Source of the DNA: a virus | Strand: one strand, 5' to 3' | DNA length: 64,000 nt | IMG/VR virus record: IMGVR_UViG_3300032223_002232 | Location: 1-64,000 of that record | In this document: positions 52,170 to 63,600 of the stretch, piece after piece | How the letters are laid out: every line of letters begins with the position of its first letter | Position numbering within the stretch: the stretch's first letter is position 1 | Program-made: the position numbers and the translations under genes | The notes under the pieces: model-generated | Seen by the model: only the letters and a program-made list of their open reading frames with translations | Database searches by the model: none | Told to the model about the DNA's origin: nothing

Positions 52170-54827
52170 TTAATTAAGATTTGTTTTCTTCCAATAAGAA
52201 CCTTGTTTAACTGCTAAGGTTCCAGCTGTAGAATTCCATACAACTAAATTAGCTGTCGTTGCACTGCTTCCAGTTTGAACGTAAAAAGTAATATTTGCAC
52301 CTTGAGTTGTTGATGGGGTGCTTGCTATAGGTTTTGCCAGAGCTAATAAATTCGTAGAAAGAGTTATACTAGCCCCACCTAAGCTACCAGAAGCCGCATT
52401 AGTTGCAATACCTCCAGCATTGGTATGTGCAATAAAACCAGAACCATTAAATGTATTATTTCCCGATAATGCAAATGTGGCTTGTCCACCAGCACTTGTT
52501 GTATATATAACATTAAAGGTTAATTCATAACTACTATTAGCTTGCATTGAAACTGTAGTATTAAATGCAACTTGACCCGGAGAAGCAGTTGTTGTATTTG
52601 AAGCACTATTGAAATTAGAAGAATTTGCAAGAGTTCCGTTAATTTCTCCAGTAAAATATAAATCTCCTGACACAGATAGTCTTTTACCACTAGTTGGTAT
52701 TCCACCAATACCAACTTGACCAGATGTATCATAATATAATACATCACCATAAACACTATCATAAAGTTTAGTTTTGTCACTTGATCTATAAAGTACAGAG
52801 TAATTACTACCACTTATTCTATCTTGAGCAGTAAATCCATTAATAGAAGTAATTGCACCGTTTGCACTTATTTGACCGTTAACTGTTAAATTACCTGAAT
52901 TTATTTGACCATTAATAGTTAAATTACCAGTAGATGATATAGCACCATTGACTGTAAGTGGAACATTTGGTATATTTGTACCAATACCAATATTAGCATT
53001 TTGATCTATAACCAACGCAGTCAATGGTGTTGTTGCACCAAATTGAGTTTTAATTACATATTTGTTTTGTAATTCATCATATAATGTAATAAATCCAGAT
53101 AGTGATCCAGCAATAGTACCAACTGAACCATCACCCTGTTCACCCATAAAAATTGAAGGATTGATACCATCATTTGGTGTTGGATGATTTAATACAAAAT
53201 CATATGCAGATAATCTTTGTGTGTTAATAGTACCACTACTATTAACATTACCACTTAAATATAAATCGTTTAATGTTGTATTTGAACTTACTCTAAGATT
53301 ATTTAAAGTTGAACCACCAGATACATTTAAAGTACTGGATAATACTGTTCCACCTAAAATATTTAAACTACCTGTATCATAAAGGTTGCCACTTACATAA
53401 AGATTATTTAAAGTTGAACCACCACTTACATTTAAGGTGTTTGATAATACAGTTCCACCAGAAACATTAAGACTATTGTTTAATGTTGCATTACCAATTA
53501 AATTAAATGTACTATTACCACTAAGAGATCCATTAATAGCTAATTTAGCACCGGGACTAGTTTCACCAATACCCACATTACCAGTGTTTGATACTGTTAA
53601 TTGTGTTGTAGCATTAGTTACAATATCAAAACTTGTATTACTTTCAGTTCCAACATATGATCTTGGATAATTTGTTATTGGAGTAGATATTGAAACTCTA
53701 TTTGCAGTTCCATCATCAGAAATTCTTATTTGAGGTTGATTATTACCCTGTGTTGATGCTGTGCTTTTCTGAATAGTTAAAGGTGCTGTTGGTGATGCTG
53801 TACCAAGAGCAATCCAACCATTTTTATTACCATCTACAATAAATGATGGTACACTTAAACTTATATCGTTGTCATAACAAACCAATATTGGTTGAGCACC
53901 TGTTTGAACTATAGTTACCGCTGCATCATTACCTATATTATTAACCTTTAATGAACTTGTTACTTGAACATGTGCATCAAGTTGTGTCAATGCACCTAAA
54001 GCTGAAAGATTGCCTGTTATAAGAGTATTACCATCAACAAATAAATCACCATTTAAATCTAAAACAATATTAGTTAATGGATATGAACCGTAACTTGCAT
54101 TTGGTGTTTTGAATAAACCAGTTCTATTCTTTAAAATGTTAACACCACTACCATTTGTTAATAATGAAATACTATCACCTTTAATTGATGCACCAGTTAA
54201 AGGACTGCTTACTGAAAGAGCTACATTAGGTGAATAAGAAAATACACCAATATTTGTACCATTAGAACTAATTGATGTTGTATTTGAATATGCATTAACT
54301 GCAACTCCCCCAACTGATCCAGCATTTATTGCTATATTTGGTGACCCCACATTTAAACCAATATTTGGGCTATATGCGGATACAGCATTTGATGTACTGT
54401 AAAAATTACCACCAACGCTATTACCATTAGCATTAAGAGCTATATTTGGTGAATAGGTATCTACACCATATGTAGTTCCATGTGAACGTACACCCCTTAT
54501 AGCTGAATAGAAATCGCCACCAATTAATGCACCATAAGCAGAAAGTGCGTCACCAGATGTACTTAAAAATTCACCACCAATTATAGGAGATTTAACATAG
54601 ATGCCACGATAACCTGCTAATGCACATAAAGCAGTATTGTTTGTACCAAAAAAGCCAGCAGTTGCACTTGCACCAGCGTAACAGCTTAATGCACCAGATA
54701 ATACGAAATCACCTCTAAATGGCTGCTGTGGGCTGGCTATTGGATCATGTCCAGCATCAGGATTAGTTGCACTTGTATAAGTGTGATGATTTTGTCTGTG
54801 GAATTTTGAATGGAATCTATTGCTCAT
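52170..54827 (-). CDS. long tail fibre with repetitive shaft, 885 aa
   Basis: An 885-residue protein. The start is His-rich (SNRFHSKFHRQNHHTYTS), followed by pseudo-repeats such as GGDFYSAIRGV, GGNFYSTSNAVSAYSPNIGL and AINAGSVGGVAVNAYSN. The middle has a shaft of strand-turn units (STLNVSGGSTLNNLYVSG, TVLSSTLNVSGGSTLNNLRV, LTVNGQISANGAI) and phrases such as GIGTNIPNVPLTVNG and GNVGIGETSPGAKLAINGSL that are typical of phage and pyocin fibres. The C-terminal 130 residues look like a globular tip (YELTFNVIYTTSAGGQATF). A long fibre trimer is likely. The leader in front of it holds a mini-ORF and a small hairpin. Confidence 0.7.
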   Translation of the reverse strand: MSNRFHSKFHRQNHHTYTSATNPDAGHDPIASPQQPFRGDFVLSGALSCYAGASATAGFFGTNNTALCALAGYRGIYVKSPIIGGEFLSTSGDALSAYGALIGGDFYSAIRGVRSHGTTYGVDTYSPNIALNANGNSVGGNFYSTSNAVSAYSPNIGLNVGSPNIAINAGSVGGVAVNAYSNTTSISSNGTNIGVFSYSPNVALSVSSPLTGASIKGDSISLLTNGSGVNILKNRTGLFKTPNASYGSYPLTNIVLDLNGDLFVDGNTLITGNLSALGALTQLDAHVQVTSSLKVNNIGNDAAVTIVQTGAQPILVCYDNDISLSVPSFIVDGNKNGWIALGTASPTAPLTIQKSTASTQGNNQPQIRISDDGTANRVSISTPITNYPRSYVGTESNTSFDIVTNATTQLTVSNTGNVGIGETSPGAKLAINGSLSGNSTFNLIGNATLNNSLNVSGGTVLSNTLNVSGGSTLNNLYVSGNLYDTGSLNILGGTVLSSTLNVSGGSTLNNLRVSSNTTLNDLYLSGNVNSSGTINTQRLSAYDFVLNHPTPNDGINPSIFMGEQGDGSVGTIAGSLSGFITLYDELQNKYVIKTQFGATTPLTALVIDQNANIGIGTNIPNVPLTVNGAISSTGNLTINGQINSGNLTVNGQISANGAITSINGFTAQDRISGSNYSVLYRSSDKTKLYDSVYGDVLYYDTSGQVGIGGIPTSGKRLSVSGDLYFTGEINGTLANSSNFNSASNTTTASPGQVAFNTTVSMQANSSYELTFNVIYTTSAGGQATFALSGNNTFNGSGFIAHTNAGGIATNAASGSLGGASITLSTNLLALAKPIASTPSTTQGANITFYVQTGSSATTANLVVWNSTAGTLAVKQGSYWKKTNLN

Positions 54828-54834
54828 AATATTC

Positions 54835-54861
54835 TCAAGCCTCTGTTGTTACAGGAACCAT
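54835..54861 (-). other. upstream mini-ORF in the leader of the long fibre gene
   Basis: ATG GTT CCT ... encodes MVPVTTEA and stops 7 nt before the fibre ATG. It begins inside a hairpin AACCA-GCAA-TGGTT whose loop is a GNRA tetraloop. Among the late units this is the only one with a leader of about 60 nt, so it could be regulatory. Confidence 0.3.
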
Positions 54862-54887
54862 TGCTGGTTACTATTCTTGAATATATT

Positions 54888-54895
54888 AATATTTA
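54888..54895 (-). promoter_or_regulatory. late-type promoter element with long leader
   Basis: TAAATATT in the context GGGTAAATATTAATATATTC, 60 nt before the ATG at 54827, directly after the stop of the upstream propeller gene. Confidence 0.5.
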
Positions 54896-54899
54896 CCCA

Positions 54900-56945
54900 T
54901 CAAGTACAACAATTTGATATAGCTTCACCCCAAGTCTTAGTTGGGGCATAATTTGCTGGGAATGCTTCTGATAATTCAAAATATGTAATTGGATTCACAT
55001 TACATGTTCTAATAACTGGTAATGTAAGATTGTATGATGACATTGCACTCCATGACCAACAGAATTGACCTGCACAATTATTATTGTTACCCACATTAAC
55101 TGAAAAATTTTTAATCTCCAAGAATGTTTTTAAAGTTTCGATTGAATTATAAAGTTTGGCTAACTCTCTGTTAAATACTGATGGTACATGTAATTCATTT
55201 ACACCAATACCAAGAGTTTCATTTTGAACATCAGGATTTAATGTAGGTAATTCTCTTGTAACATCTATAGGTAGCCATGAGAAATATGTTATTATGCCAT
55301 ATTTTGTTTGCTCTGATGCCAGAACAAATTTTGCATTTAATGTTTCTCTGAAAGATTTAATGTTTTGAGCCAATCGAATTAAAGATCTATTATAATTTAA
55401 ATCAGAAGTAAATTCATTGCTTTTTACTGCTAATTGATCATAACTCCAATTTTTACTAGGTAAACCATTACCTAATTTGAAAATTTGTAATACATCTTGT
55501 ATTTTTTGTATACCATAAGGCATACTAATTATAAATGACTTGTTTGGTGATCTTTTAATATTCTTGTATGTAAACGTACTTGCTAATGGTAAATTTAATT
55601 CTGTAATAAAATTACCAGATGTTGAGAATTTAAATACATTTGTATCTGATAAGATATAAAAGAAATCACCATTCTCATCAAAAATTATTTTTTCTAGAGT
55701 TGTGGATTTATCATTTAAAAATGTCAAATCTATTGTTTCAAATAAAGTATTTGATAAATTATCATAAATTAAAATTTTATAATTTTGCGTTAATATGAAT
55801 AGTAATTGAGTTGATGGATGAACTGCTATACTTGTTGGTTTATCTTTATCTAATTCATCAGTTGTATATGTATAAACCCAATTCAAATCAATATTAAATT
55901 GTTTAACACAAAAATTATTGTAATCTAAAACATAAAGATAATTGTTTGAAAGTAAAACTTGTGTTGGTGAATTGAATTTATTATGATCAATAACACTACC
56001 AAATCCACCAATTGATAATTCAATATTAATTTCTGGGTTTACCGTCAAATCAATATTAAATTTATAAATTTTATTTGTTGGTGAATCACAAAGATATACA
56101 GTTTCTCCAGTTGAATCAACATCAAATGATAATGGATCAGCTAATAAATTAGATATATTTGCAGAATTATAAAAGTTTCTTTCAATTGGAATGGCTCCAG
56201 CTGAAAATGCTCTAAATTTAGTTCCATCTAATACATAGATATGATCAGATGTTTGACATGCATCCCTTACATCTGAAAAATAAGTTAAGCCCGAATTGGT
56301 TGCTAATTCTGGATTATTTAAATTAGATGAATTATAAGTTTGTGTAAACCATTTAATACCAGAAGCTCTTGAACCTGAATTATTACCCAACCAACCATAA
56401 TATAATGTTGGTGATGTTATGTTTATTGTTTGAATATTAGAATTCAGATAATCTAATGATTCTTGTAATCTTTTAATCGATGTATTAAAGATATCTTCAA
56501 CACCCCATTCATTTGGTTGAATATTTATTTGTTCTAGTGTATATGGTAGTGTTAATGTTATTTCATTATTAAGTCTTAATTGTTCTTGATTATAAGCATT
56601 CCATTGACTTTCAACCACAAATGGAACTTGTACAACATAAGGGTAATGTGATTGTTGTAGATCATTATAAACTGCCGTATACGAAACATAAAAAGTTCCT
56701 TTTTTAGTATATGTATGGAAAACAGTTTGATTTGGTTGTGTTTGCTGAACTGCTGATGTATCACCAAAATTAGTCAAATAATAAGATATAGCTAAATTTG
56801 GATCATACTGTGAAATTACTGGATTTAAATATTGAACAAATACAGGAGTACCTGTCAAGGTATAAACAGTTGACATGTAAACCTGTTTAGGTACTAAATT
56901 ACTATACGATACTAAATCATGTTCTCCTGTTATTATAATACTCAT
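54900..56945 (-). CDS. virion protein with NHL-like beta-propeller, 681 aa
   Basis: ATG 56943-56945 overlaps the upstream stop (ATGA); a TTG 18 nt upstream is rejected. Residues about 200-510 contain about six propeller-like repeats of the form IYVLDGTKFRAFS, VYLCDSPTNKIYKFN, LYVLDYNNFCVKQFN and LLFILTQNYKILIYD, an NHL/Vgb-type beta-propeller. The N-terminal part reads like an Ig-type domain (VFHTYTKKGTFYVSYTAVYN). The C-terminal part is helical plus a Cys pattern (NNNCAGQFCWSWSAMSSYNL; CCT at the very end). It belongs with the two upstream large genes. Likely a baseplate or tail-fibre attachment protein. Confidence 0.65.
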   Translation of the reverse strand: MSIIITGEHDLVSYSNLVPKQVYMSTVYTLTGTPVFVQYLNPVISQYDPNLAISYYLTNFGDTSAVQQTQPNQTVFHTYTKKGTFYVSYTAVYNDLQQSHYPYVVQVPFVVESQWNAYNQEQLRLNNEITLTLPYTLEQINIQPNEWGVEDIFNTSIKRLQESLDYLNSNIQTINITSPTLYYGWLGNNSGSRASGIKWFTQTYNSSNLNNPELATNSGLTYFSDVRDACQTSDHIYVLDGTKFRAFSAGAIPIERNFYNSANISNLLADPLSFDVDSTGETVYLCDSPTNKIYKFNIDLTVNPEINIELSIGGFGSVIDHNKFNSPTQVLLSNNYLYVLDYNNFCVKQFNIDLNWVYTYTTDELDKDKPTSIAVHPSTQLLFILTQNYKILIYDNLSNTLFETIDLTFLNDKSTTLEKIIFDENGDFFYILSDTNVFKFSTSGNFITELNLPLASTFTYKNIKRSPNKSFIISMPYGIQKIQDVLQIFKLGNGLPSKNWSYDQLAVKSNEFTSDLNYNRSLIRLAQNIKSFRETLNAKFVLASEQTKYGIITYFSWLPIDVTRELPTLNPDVQNETLGIGVNELHVPSVFNRELAKLYNSIETLKTFLEIKNFSVNVGNNNNCAGQFCWSWSAMSSYNLTLPVIRTCNVNPITYFELSEAFPANYAPTKTWGEAISNCCT

Positions 56946-59900
56946 AGTGTTATTTGACTCCAAAGATCAGTATTACCAGTATAATCAGCAGACCCTAATG
57001 GAAATGTTGTTGCTGGTATTTGTTGTATTACATTTGTTGTGGCATATAGATAGTATCTATCCAAACCAGCTAAACCTGTGAATAATGGTATAGCTGGATC
57101 ACCATAACTTAAATTAAATATATTATACGTTCCATTTAATGCAGGAACTGTAGATGATGCAGTCCAGAATTCACTTGATAAAAAATATGTTACAGTACCA
57201 CCAACAACTACCGCTGGACAGTTTTGTGGTATAGTGCAGAGTGTTTGTGTTATGGTTACAGATCTTGATAAATCTATATCTATAATTTTTGTATCAATTA
57301 TATGATTTAAACTTAAATCATTATAAGGTATTATTGTTGGTGATAGATGAAAATTAAGTTCATTATTATCATTATAATCTTGTGTTATTGCGTAATTGTT
57401 AAATGTGAATAAATTAAGAGCACCTGCTGTTGGTGCATAATATGTTGTACCCATTGAAATTGGATATGTTGTTAAATTATAACATTGAAGTGATATAGGT
57501 ATACCAGTGTATATTGATATATCTTGAGGATCATATGCTATATCCATTATATCAAATGATGAACTTAATGTACTTGTATATGAATTGTTAGTATTTGTAT
57601 ATATGTAAGAAATATATGAATTTTTATTAGCAGATAACCAAAATGATTGAGTATTGTTTTTCTTATTACCATAAGCTGATGGTCTAAATGAAAGTGTGTA
57701 GTTGCTTGGGTTTAAGAAAGTTAAAGTTGGTGAATTGTTAATCCATGCATATTCTGGATATAAAATAAAATCTAAAGGTTTATAGAATTCAATTGGATCT
57801 ATTGCATAGAAATATTCTTCAGCACTAACGTTATGCGCACTAGTCCAACCTTGAGCTATAGCTGAATCTAATTTTAATGTTATTTTATATGAAGATAAAC
57901 CTAAAATATTAGAATCAACATTGATAATATGATTTTGATTATCCAACAATTGTGTTGAATTAGTATTAAGATTAGTTAGCATCCATGCTTTATTTTGATA
58001 TTTTATCTTAAATAAAAATTGACTATCATCTACTAATAAGAATGATAAATCGCCAGATGCTGCTCTAGTTATTGTATTTAAACCGTTAAAAGTATCACCA
58101 ATTTCAATACTAGAATAATTTTTATAATATGTTTTAAAATCAGAATTTAATGTGGTTTTATCTGGAAAAGCATCAACATTGAATGTGAATGAACCTGTAA
58201 CAGCTGGTACTCTAACATCAGAATTTGCTGTTACTGTAACCGAATGGATAATTGGTTTTATATCTATATCTGGTAGAACTTTTATTCTGATTGTACTGAC
58301 TAATGCATAATTTGTACTAGCAGCATAGTTATAAAAAATATTATTGTTTAATGGTTCATAGGCTGATATTGGTTGGGTTAATGGATCAATATTATCATCA
58401 TAAGTCCAAGTCCAATATATAGGTGTATTTAAAAATTGAGGTATATCGTATAATCTACCTTGATACGGAACTTGTAATTTTAAATCTATTGATCTTACTC
58501 TTTCAAGATTATTTAGTTGACCTACAGGTGTAACGGAGAATACACCTTCACCAAAATAATCAAATAAAGATGTATTTGTTGTTACAGAAGCAATCTCATT
58601 ATATTTTTGTGATGATAATGAAATTGTTGTTTGTTGTGGACCATATCCAGAAACTGCTAATGTTTCGGTTGTTGGATCGAAATCAAGCTCTTCACCATTA
58701 GTTATATATCTTATAAATTTTTTAGTATCTGTATTTACTGAATATAATTGAACATATGATGCATATGGTGAAACACTCCAAGATATTTTACTATTTGTTA
58801 AATCTCTAGAAGGCCATGCAATTGCATTAGTATTAAATGATGAATCAACTATTATTAAATTTGATTCTTCTTTTAAGATATCCAAAAATAATGTTGTACC
58901 ATTGTTTGTTTCAGTATGTTGTCTGGCTAATACGGCTGATGTTTCTTCAAATGCATCAAGTATTCCAAAATCACCCTTTAACGATGCTCTTATAGCAAAA
59001 TCAATTTCACCATATAATGGTGAATAAACAATATTTAAATAACTACCAGTTGTCGCTGGAATCCATGCTGGATTTTTTAAATCATAATATGTATTGGATG
59101 GTCCATAATAAGCACTCACGGAATTAAGTGCTGTATAGTTATTAATATTTGTAATTGTATATTTTATTTGCTCATTGGTTTTAGTGTTATTATATAAATC
59201 ATAAACTAGAGCATTGTAATCTGATACTATAAATGAACTTAACTGTAAATTTAATGCATAACTAACACCATCTGTTGCTGCTGTGTTTAATGCTGATGTT
59301 TTTAAATAGAAATTAAGATTAAAGGAATCTAAATAATTTCCATCACTTGTATTTAATCTTGTTTTATATGTATAATAGTGTGGTGGGTATGTTGATACCC
59401 ATGACATTGTATTGTTTGATACCGTTGTGGCTAAAACATCTGAATTAATAGTGTAAGGTGTTGATCCAATTTTTATTGAATTAAATGTTCCGATTGCAGG
59501 AGAACCATTTATGTTTAATGCATCTGCGATATAATCAAAGTATATATTTGAATTTGAAACTCCTGTTGCAGCATTTGATGAATTATCAAATGTAAATTTA
59601 GAATTTGAAAGGTCTAATTTACATTTTAAAATTGCATTTGATTCAGCACCCAATGGTAATGATGGTGTACTTGGATATTGAATTAATTGATATTCTTGTA
59701 TAGTATTAACCGTTGGATCATAGTTAGTAATATAACTAGTTGTAAATGTATATGATGCGGCTGCTAAATAAGAATATGGATGCTGTTGCGAGATAATTAC
59801 TTTATTACCATTTGGATTAATAAATGAAGCACTATAACTTATAAAAGTTGAATCGGGATTTACTTTAACTGTATCAGTTTCAAATTGTGTAGCATATACC

Positions 59901-60643
59901 GCTGGATTATAATTGCTTGAAAAATTAGAAGGTAGAACTTGAACACCCATTCTTGTTCTTGATGCACATACAGAATAATTTAACGTATATGTTGCATCTA
60001 ATAAATTAGATAATGAACACAATTGAGGAACATTACTAACATAATTTTTATGAATTGGATATGCATCTTTTTCAAAACTATTTGAGGAAACAAATATAGC
60101 ACTCCAAGCCATGATTTTTGTAGTAGTTGATAAATTCCAATATCCTGTGTTTATATCCTTTTTAAGTGTTGTTGGATTTAAAAATAATCTATTTGGATAT
60201 AACAAATAACCATAACAATCATTTATATTTGGATCATTTTGAATATAAAAAACTTGAAACTCTTGTGGAGTTTTATATTTTTGTCTTAATGCTGATATGT
60301 TAAAATAAGATGTTGAATATGCATTTAACTGAATAGTATTTAAATCTTCGGCATAAAAAATATTTGAATTTGTTTTAAAATTAGCATTTGAAGAAAGATA
60401 TGTATTACTTGTAGTTGCATCATAATAAAGTATTGCTGATGTATTTTTAGGATTAAGAATATCAACATTTAAGAAATCTAAAATTTCATTAGAAGGTCTT
60501 TTTTGATATCTAAGGATATTAGTAAATAAAAAATCACGATTTGTTAAATTAAAGTAATCAACATTGACAGCAGATTTATACTGTTCATTAGGATAAGGAA
60601 CATCATTAAATAAGCTTATGTTGTATGCTTGTATGTAACTCAT
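56942..60643 (-). CDS. very large beta-rich tail/baseplate-type protein, 1233 aa
   Basis: A 1233-residue protein dominated by short beta strands with many Asn, Ser, Thr and Tyr. Its N-terminus reads QAYNISLFNDVPYPNEQY. Regions such as YLNIVYSPLYGEIDFAIRAS, TYDDNIDPLTQPISAYEPLN and KPIIHSVTVTANSDVRVPAV suggest a string of Ig- or FN3-like domains. It contains no enzymatic motif I can identify. It is preceded by TAAATATT 7 nt before its ATG and overlaps the NHL gene by ATGA, so the two are made from one mRNA. Probably a baseplate or tail appendage scaffold; family not recognised. Confidence 0.6.
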   Translation of the reverse strand: MSYIQAYNISLFNDVPYPNEQYKSAVNVDYFNLTNRDFLFTNILRYQKRPSNEILDFLNVDILNPKNTSAILYYDATTSNTYLSSNANFKTNSNIFYAEDLNTIQLNAYSTSYFNISALRQKYKTPQEFQVFYIQNDPNINDCYGYLLYPNRLFLNPTTLKKDINTGYWNLSTTTKIMAWSAIFVSSNSFEKDAYPIHKNYVSNVPQLCSLSNLLDATYTLNYSVCASRTRMGVQVLPSNFSSNYNPAVYATQFETDTVKVNPDSTFISYSASFINPNGNKVIISQQHPYSYLAAASYTFTTSYITNYDPTVNTIQEYQLIQYPSTPSLPLGAESNAILKCKLDLSNSKFTFDNSSNAATGVSNSNIYFDYIADALNINGSPAIGTFNSIKIGSTPYTINSDVLATTVSNNTMSWVSTYPPHYYTYKTRLNTSDGNYLDSFNLNFYLKTSALNTAATDGVSYALNLQLSSFIVSDYNALVYDLYNNTKTNEQIKYTITNINNYTALNSVSAYYGPSNTYYDLKNPAWIPATTGSYLNIVYSPLYGEIDFAIRASLKGDFGILDAFEETSAVLARQHTETNNGTTLFLDILKEESNLIIVDSSFNTNAIAWPSRDLTNSKISWSVSPYASYVQLYSVNTDTKKFIRYITNGEELDFDPTTETLAVSGYGPQQTTISLSSQKYNEIASVTTNTSLFDYFGEGVFSVTPVGQLNNLERVRSIDLKLQVPYQGRLYDIPQFLNTPIYWTWTYDDNIDPLTQPISAYEPLNNNIFYNYAASTNYALVSTIRIKVLPDIDIKPIIHSVTVTANSDVRVPAVTGSFTFNVDAFPDKTTLNSDFKTYYKNYSSIEIGDTFNGLNTITRAASGDLSFLLVDDSQFLFKIKYQNKAWMLTNLNTNSTQLLDNQNHIINVDSNILGLSSYKITLKLDSAIAQGWTSAHNVSAEEYFYAIDPIEFYKPLDFILYPEYAWINNSPTLTFLNPSNYTLSFRPSAYGNKKNNTQSFWLSANKNSYISYIYTNTNNSYTSTLSSSFDIMDIAYDPQDISIYTGIPISLQCYNLTTYPISMGTTYYAPTAGALNLFTFNNYAITQDYNDNNELNFHLSPTIIPYNDLSLNHIIDTKIIDIDLSRSVTITQTLCTIPQNCPAVVVGGTVTYFLSSEFWTASSTVPALNGTYNIFNLSYGDPAIPLFTGLAGLDRYYLYATTNVIQQIPATTFPLGSADYTGNTDLWSQITL

Positions 60644-60650
60644 GTTTAAT

Positions 60651-60658
60651 AATATTTA
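60651..60658 (-). promoter_or_regulatory. late-type promoter element
   Basis: TAAATATT in the context CTAAATATTATTAAACATG, 7 nt before the ATG at 60643. Confidence 0.6.
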
Positions 60659-60673
60659 GGTGCAAACAACAGA

Positions 60674-63600
60674 TTATGCAAGTGTTGTTGGGAAAACACC
60701 CAATCCTCTGTATAAATCATAAGAAAATAACCTATCTATGGTTTTTTCATTTGCAACCCATTGATAATTACTGGATAATGATTTGTTTATACTTGTTTGT
60801 TTATTGTTCCAATCAATTATACCATCGACCTGAGTATTATTAAAATTTGGAATAAATTCAAAGAATTCGTAGTAACCTTGCCATGCTCCACCAGTTGGGC
60901 CATTTAAATTCAAATAGTCAACAAGTAATTCAAGTGGATATGATGATAAACTGTTAATATAACCAGTATTTACTAATTCAAATTTATTTAATGATTTTGT
61001 TTTTAACACTATAGGTGTACCTGCACTTACTTGATATGTTGATGAATTTAGCGGTTCACCTCTATTGAAAATACCATCGGGTGATGATGTTGCAAAATTA
61101 TTTTGATCAAATGAATTTGACCCCCATAAAATTGATTGATTAATACTCAATATATCCATTAATCTTTTCATACTTGATGGGTAATATAATTTATAATCAT
61201 TTGTATTTTCATTTACAGCATTTGCTAAACTGTATAACTGATCAATATTACATGTATCTACATCAGAATTGTTAATTACAAAATTTGAAATTTTTTCATA
61301 TGCATTGACACCTAAATCACTATGTTTAAATGGTGCTGAACCGAATATAGTTGGTAAAAATTTATTATAAAGATAAACACTCTCTTGTAAAACTGGCATA
61401 AATGAATAACTTTTCATCTGGTCAGATAAATCAAAATTTTCATTAATTTTGAATAAATCTAACCTTGCATTTAAATATGAATTTGTTGTATTTTCTTGAG
61501 TTTGAACTAAAATTTGTTTAAAATCATTTGTTTCTAAATATTTGTAAAAAGTATTAACTAAGAAAGCGTCTTCACTAACAAGACCTGATGATGAAACTGC
61601 ATAGAAATCTAATGCTGTTGATTTACCAGATAATTGAATAGTTTTTAAATTTGATTTATCATCTTTTAAAATATAATCGTTTAATATTGAATACTTGTTA
61701 TTCCACCTCATTGATGTCCAATCACCATAAGCTTGAGCCGATTTATTCCATTGATTAATTTCAACTTCAGTTGAACCATCTTCAGTTTTATTCCAAAATA
61801 CTTTACCTTGTGGGTTTACATAGAATTTATCAACAAAAGTTCTAGTTTTACTATTAAAAATATAAACTCTATTTTCAACTGAATTTACAATATAGATAAA
61901 TCCTCTTGTATCACAAGCTATACCTTCTAATGCAGTATCATCAGTGTTCTGTTCTGGTATTATTGAAGGATATGGTGCATATTTTGATAAGTCACTATAA
62001 TCTAAAACATTAAATGTAGAAACTAAAGATGTAGTTGTATCAATATACCCAACTCTACTATAGCTATATGTAAACCACGGATTTTGATTTATATCAATCG
62101 TTAAATTATTAATACCTCTTATTGAATTAAAAGAACTTAATAATAAACCATTGGTATCTCTTTTTTCAAGAGTTCCTTTAGAATCCCAAATATTATTTGA
62201 TAGTGCTACCCATATGTTATCATTTGCATCAACAACAATATCTTGTGGACAAGAACATACTGGATAACTTATAGTTGTTAAAATATTACCATTAGTATCA
62301 TATTTTATTAATAAACCGCTTACATAATTTGAATAAGTTACCCATACATTGTTTTGTGTATCAGTATCAATATATGTTGGTTCTATGAAATTTTCAAAAC
62401 CATCATCATGTATATATGATTCATTTTCATTATACCAATCTGAATTTATATTAGGAACTTGATTTTGTATCGAACTTAATGGACTTACTGCAAATTTAAA
62501 ATTTCCAGCACTATCAAATTTTAAAACTGATAATGTATCATATAATGTCATCCAAATGTTTTGATCACCATCTAATACTATAGATGCTGGTGAAATAGCA
62601 TTAGTAACATAATGTTCAAGATTATTTTTATCAATAACTTTGTTTATATTTATTGCATTTAATATTTCACCATTTGAAGAAAATTTATAAAGATAATTTA
62701 ATTCACCATCACAAGCCCAAGCTTGATAATACGGTGATGGTAAAGCTGCAATACTATTAATGCCATGATAGCCCACTGTATTGAATGATCCTTTATTGTT
62801 AAAATCTGGATCAATAACAACTGGAACTTCAAAATTAAAAATTTGTATTTTCGGTAAACTTTTTAAATCTAAATCTGGGAAATTTTGAATAAAGTTATAT
62901 TCAAATAACGCCATTAAACCTGCATTTGGATTTGATATCCAAAGTTTTGGCATATATGTATTACCATTCAAAGGTGGAATACTAACAGTAGCTTTTGCAG
63001 TTAATGTTACAGATAACGTTGTTATTTTTGGCGCATAAAAATAATTTTTATTATAACCAGAACTTAAATAGTTGTCATTGTTTTTATATGTTATGTATTT
63101 AGGATCTAAAAATGATGATTGTATTGTGGGGTTATAACATTCTATGTATACTGGATTATCATCTTGTGAATATGGATTAGATTTGCAAAAGTTTGATTCG
63201 TATGCATATGGGGTTATACCATTACCATCTAATTCAATAGAACTATATTTTTTATTCCAATTTAAAGAAAAAACAATTGGCTGTTTAACATAATACCATC
63301 TTGGATTTATAAAATCTCTAATTCCATTTTCAGAAATTTTTATATAGTCTGGTGGTCTATATGTAAAAACGTGTGGTTGGTATGCTATGGTTTTACTATT
63401 ACTAAAATTTGTAGAAAGTATATGATCTGATTGAGAATCGAAATATTGAATTCCACTTATAGCTAAAGTTGCAACTATTGTACTATATGGTTTGTTATTG
63501 CATAATAAATCAAAATTAAACCAATCATCTACAAAGTAAAATTCCGCATAGCCACTAACACCAATAAAATTTCCACTAATAGTATTTATATATCCATTAT

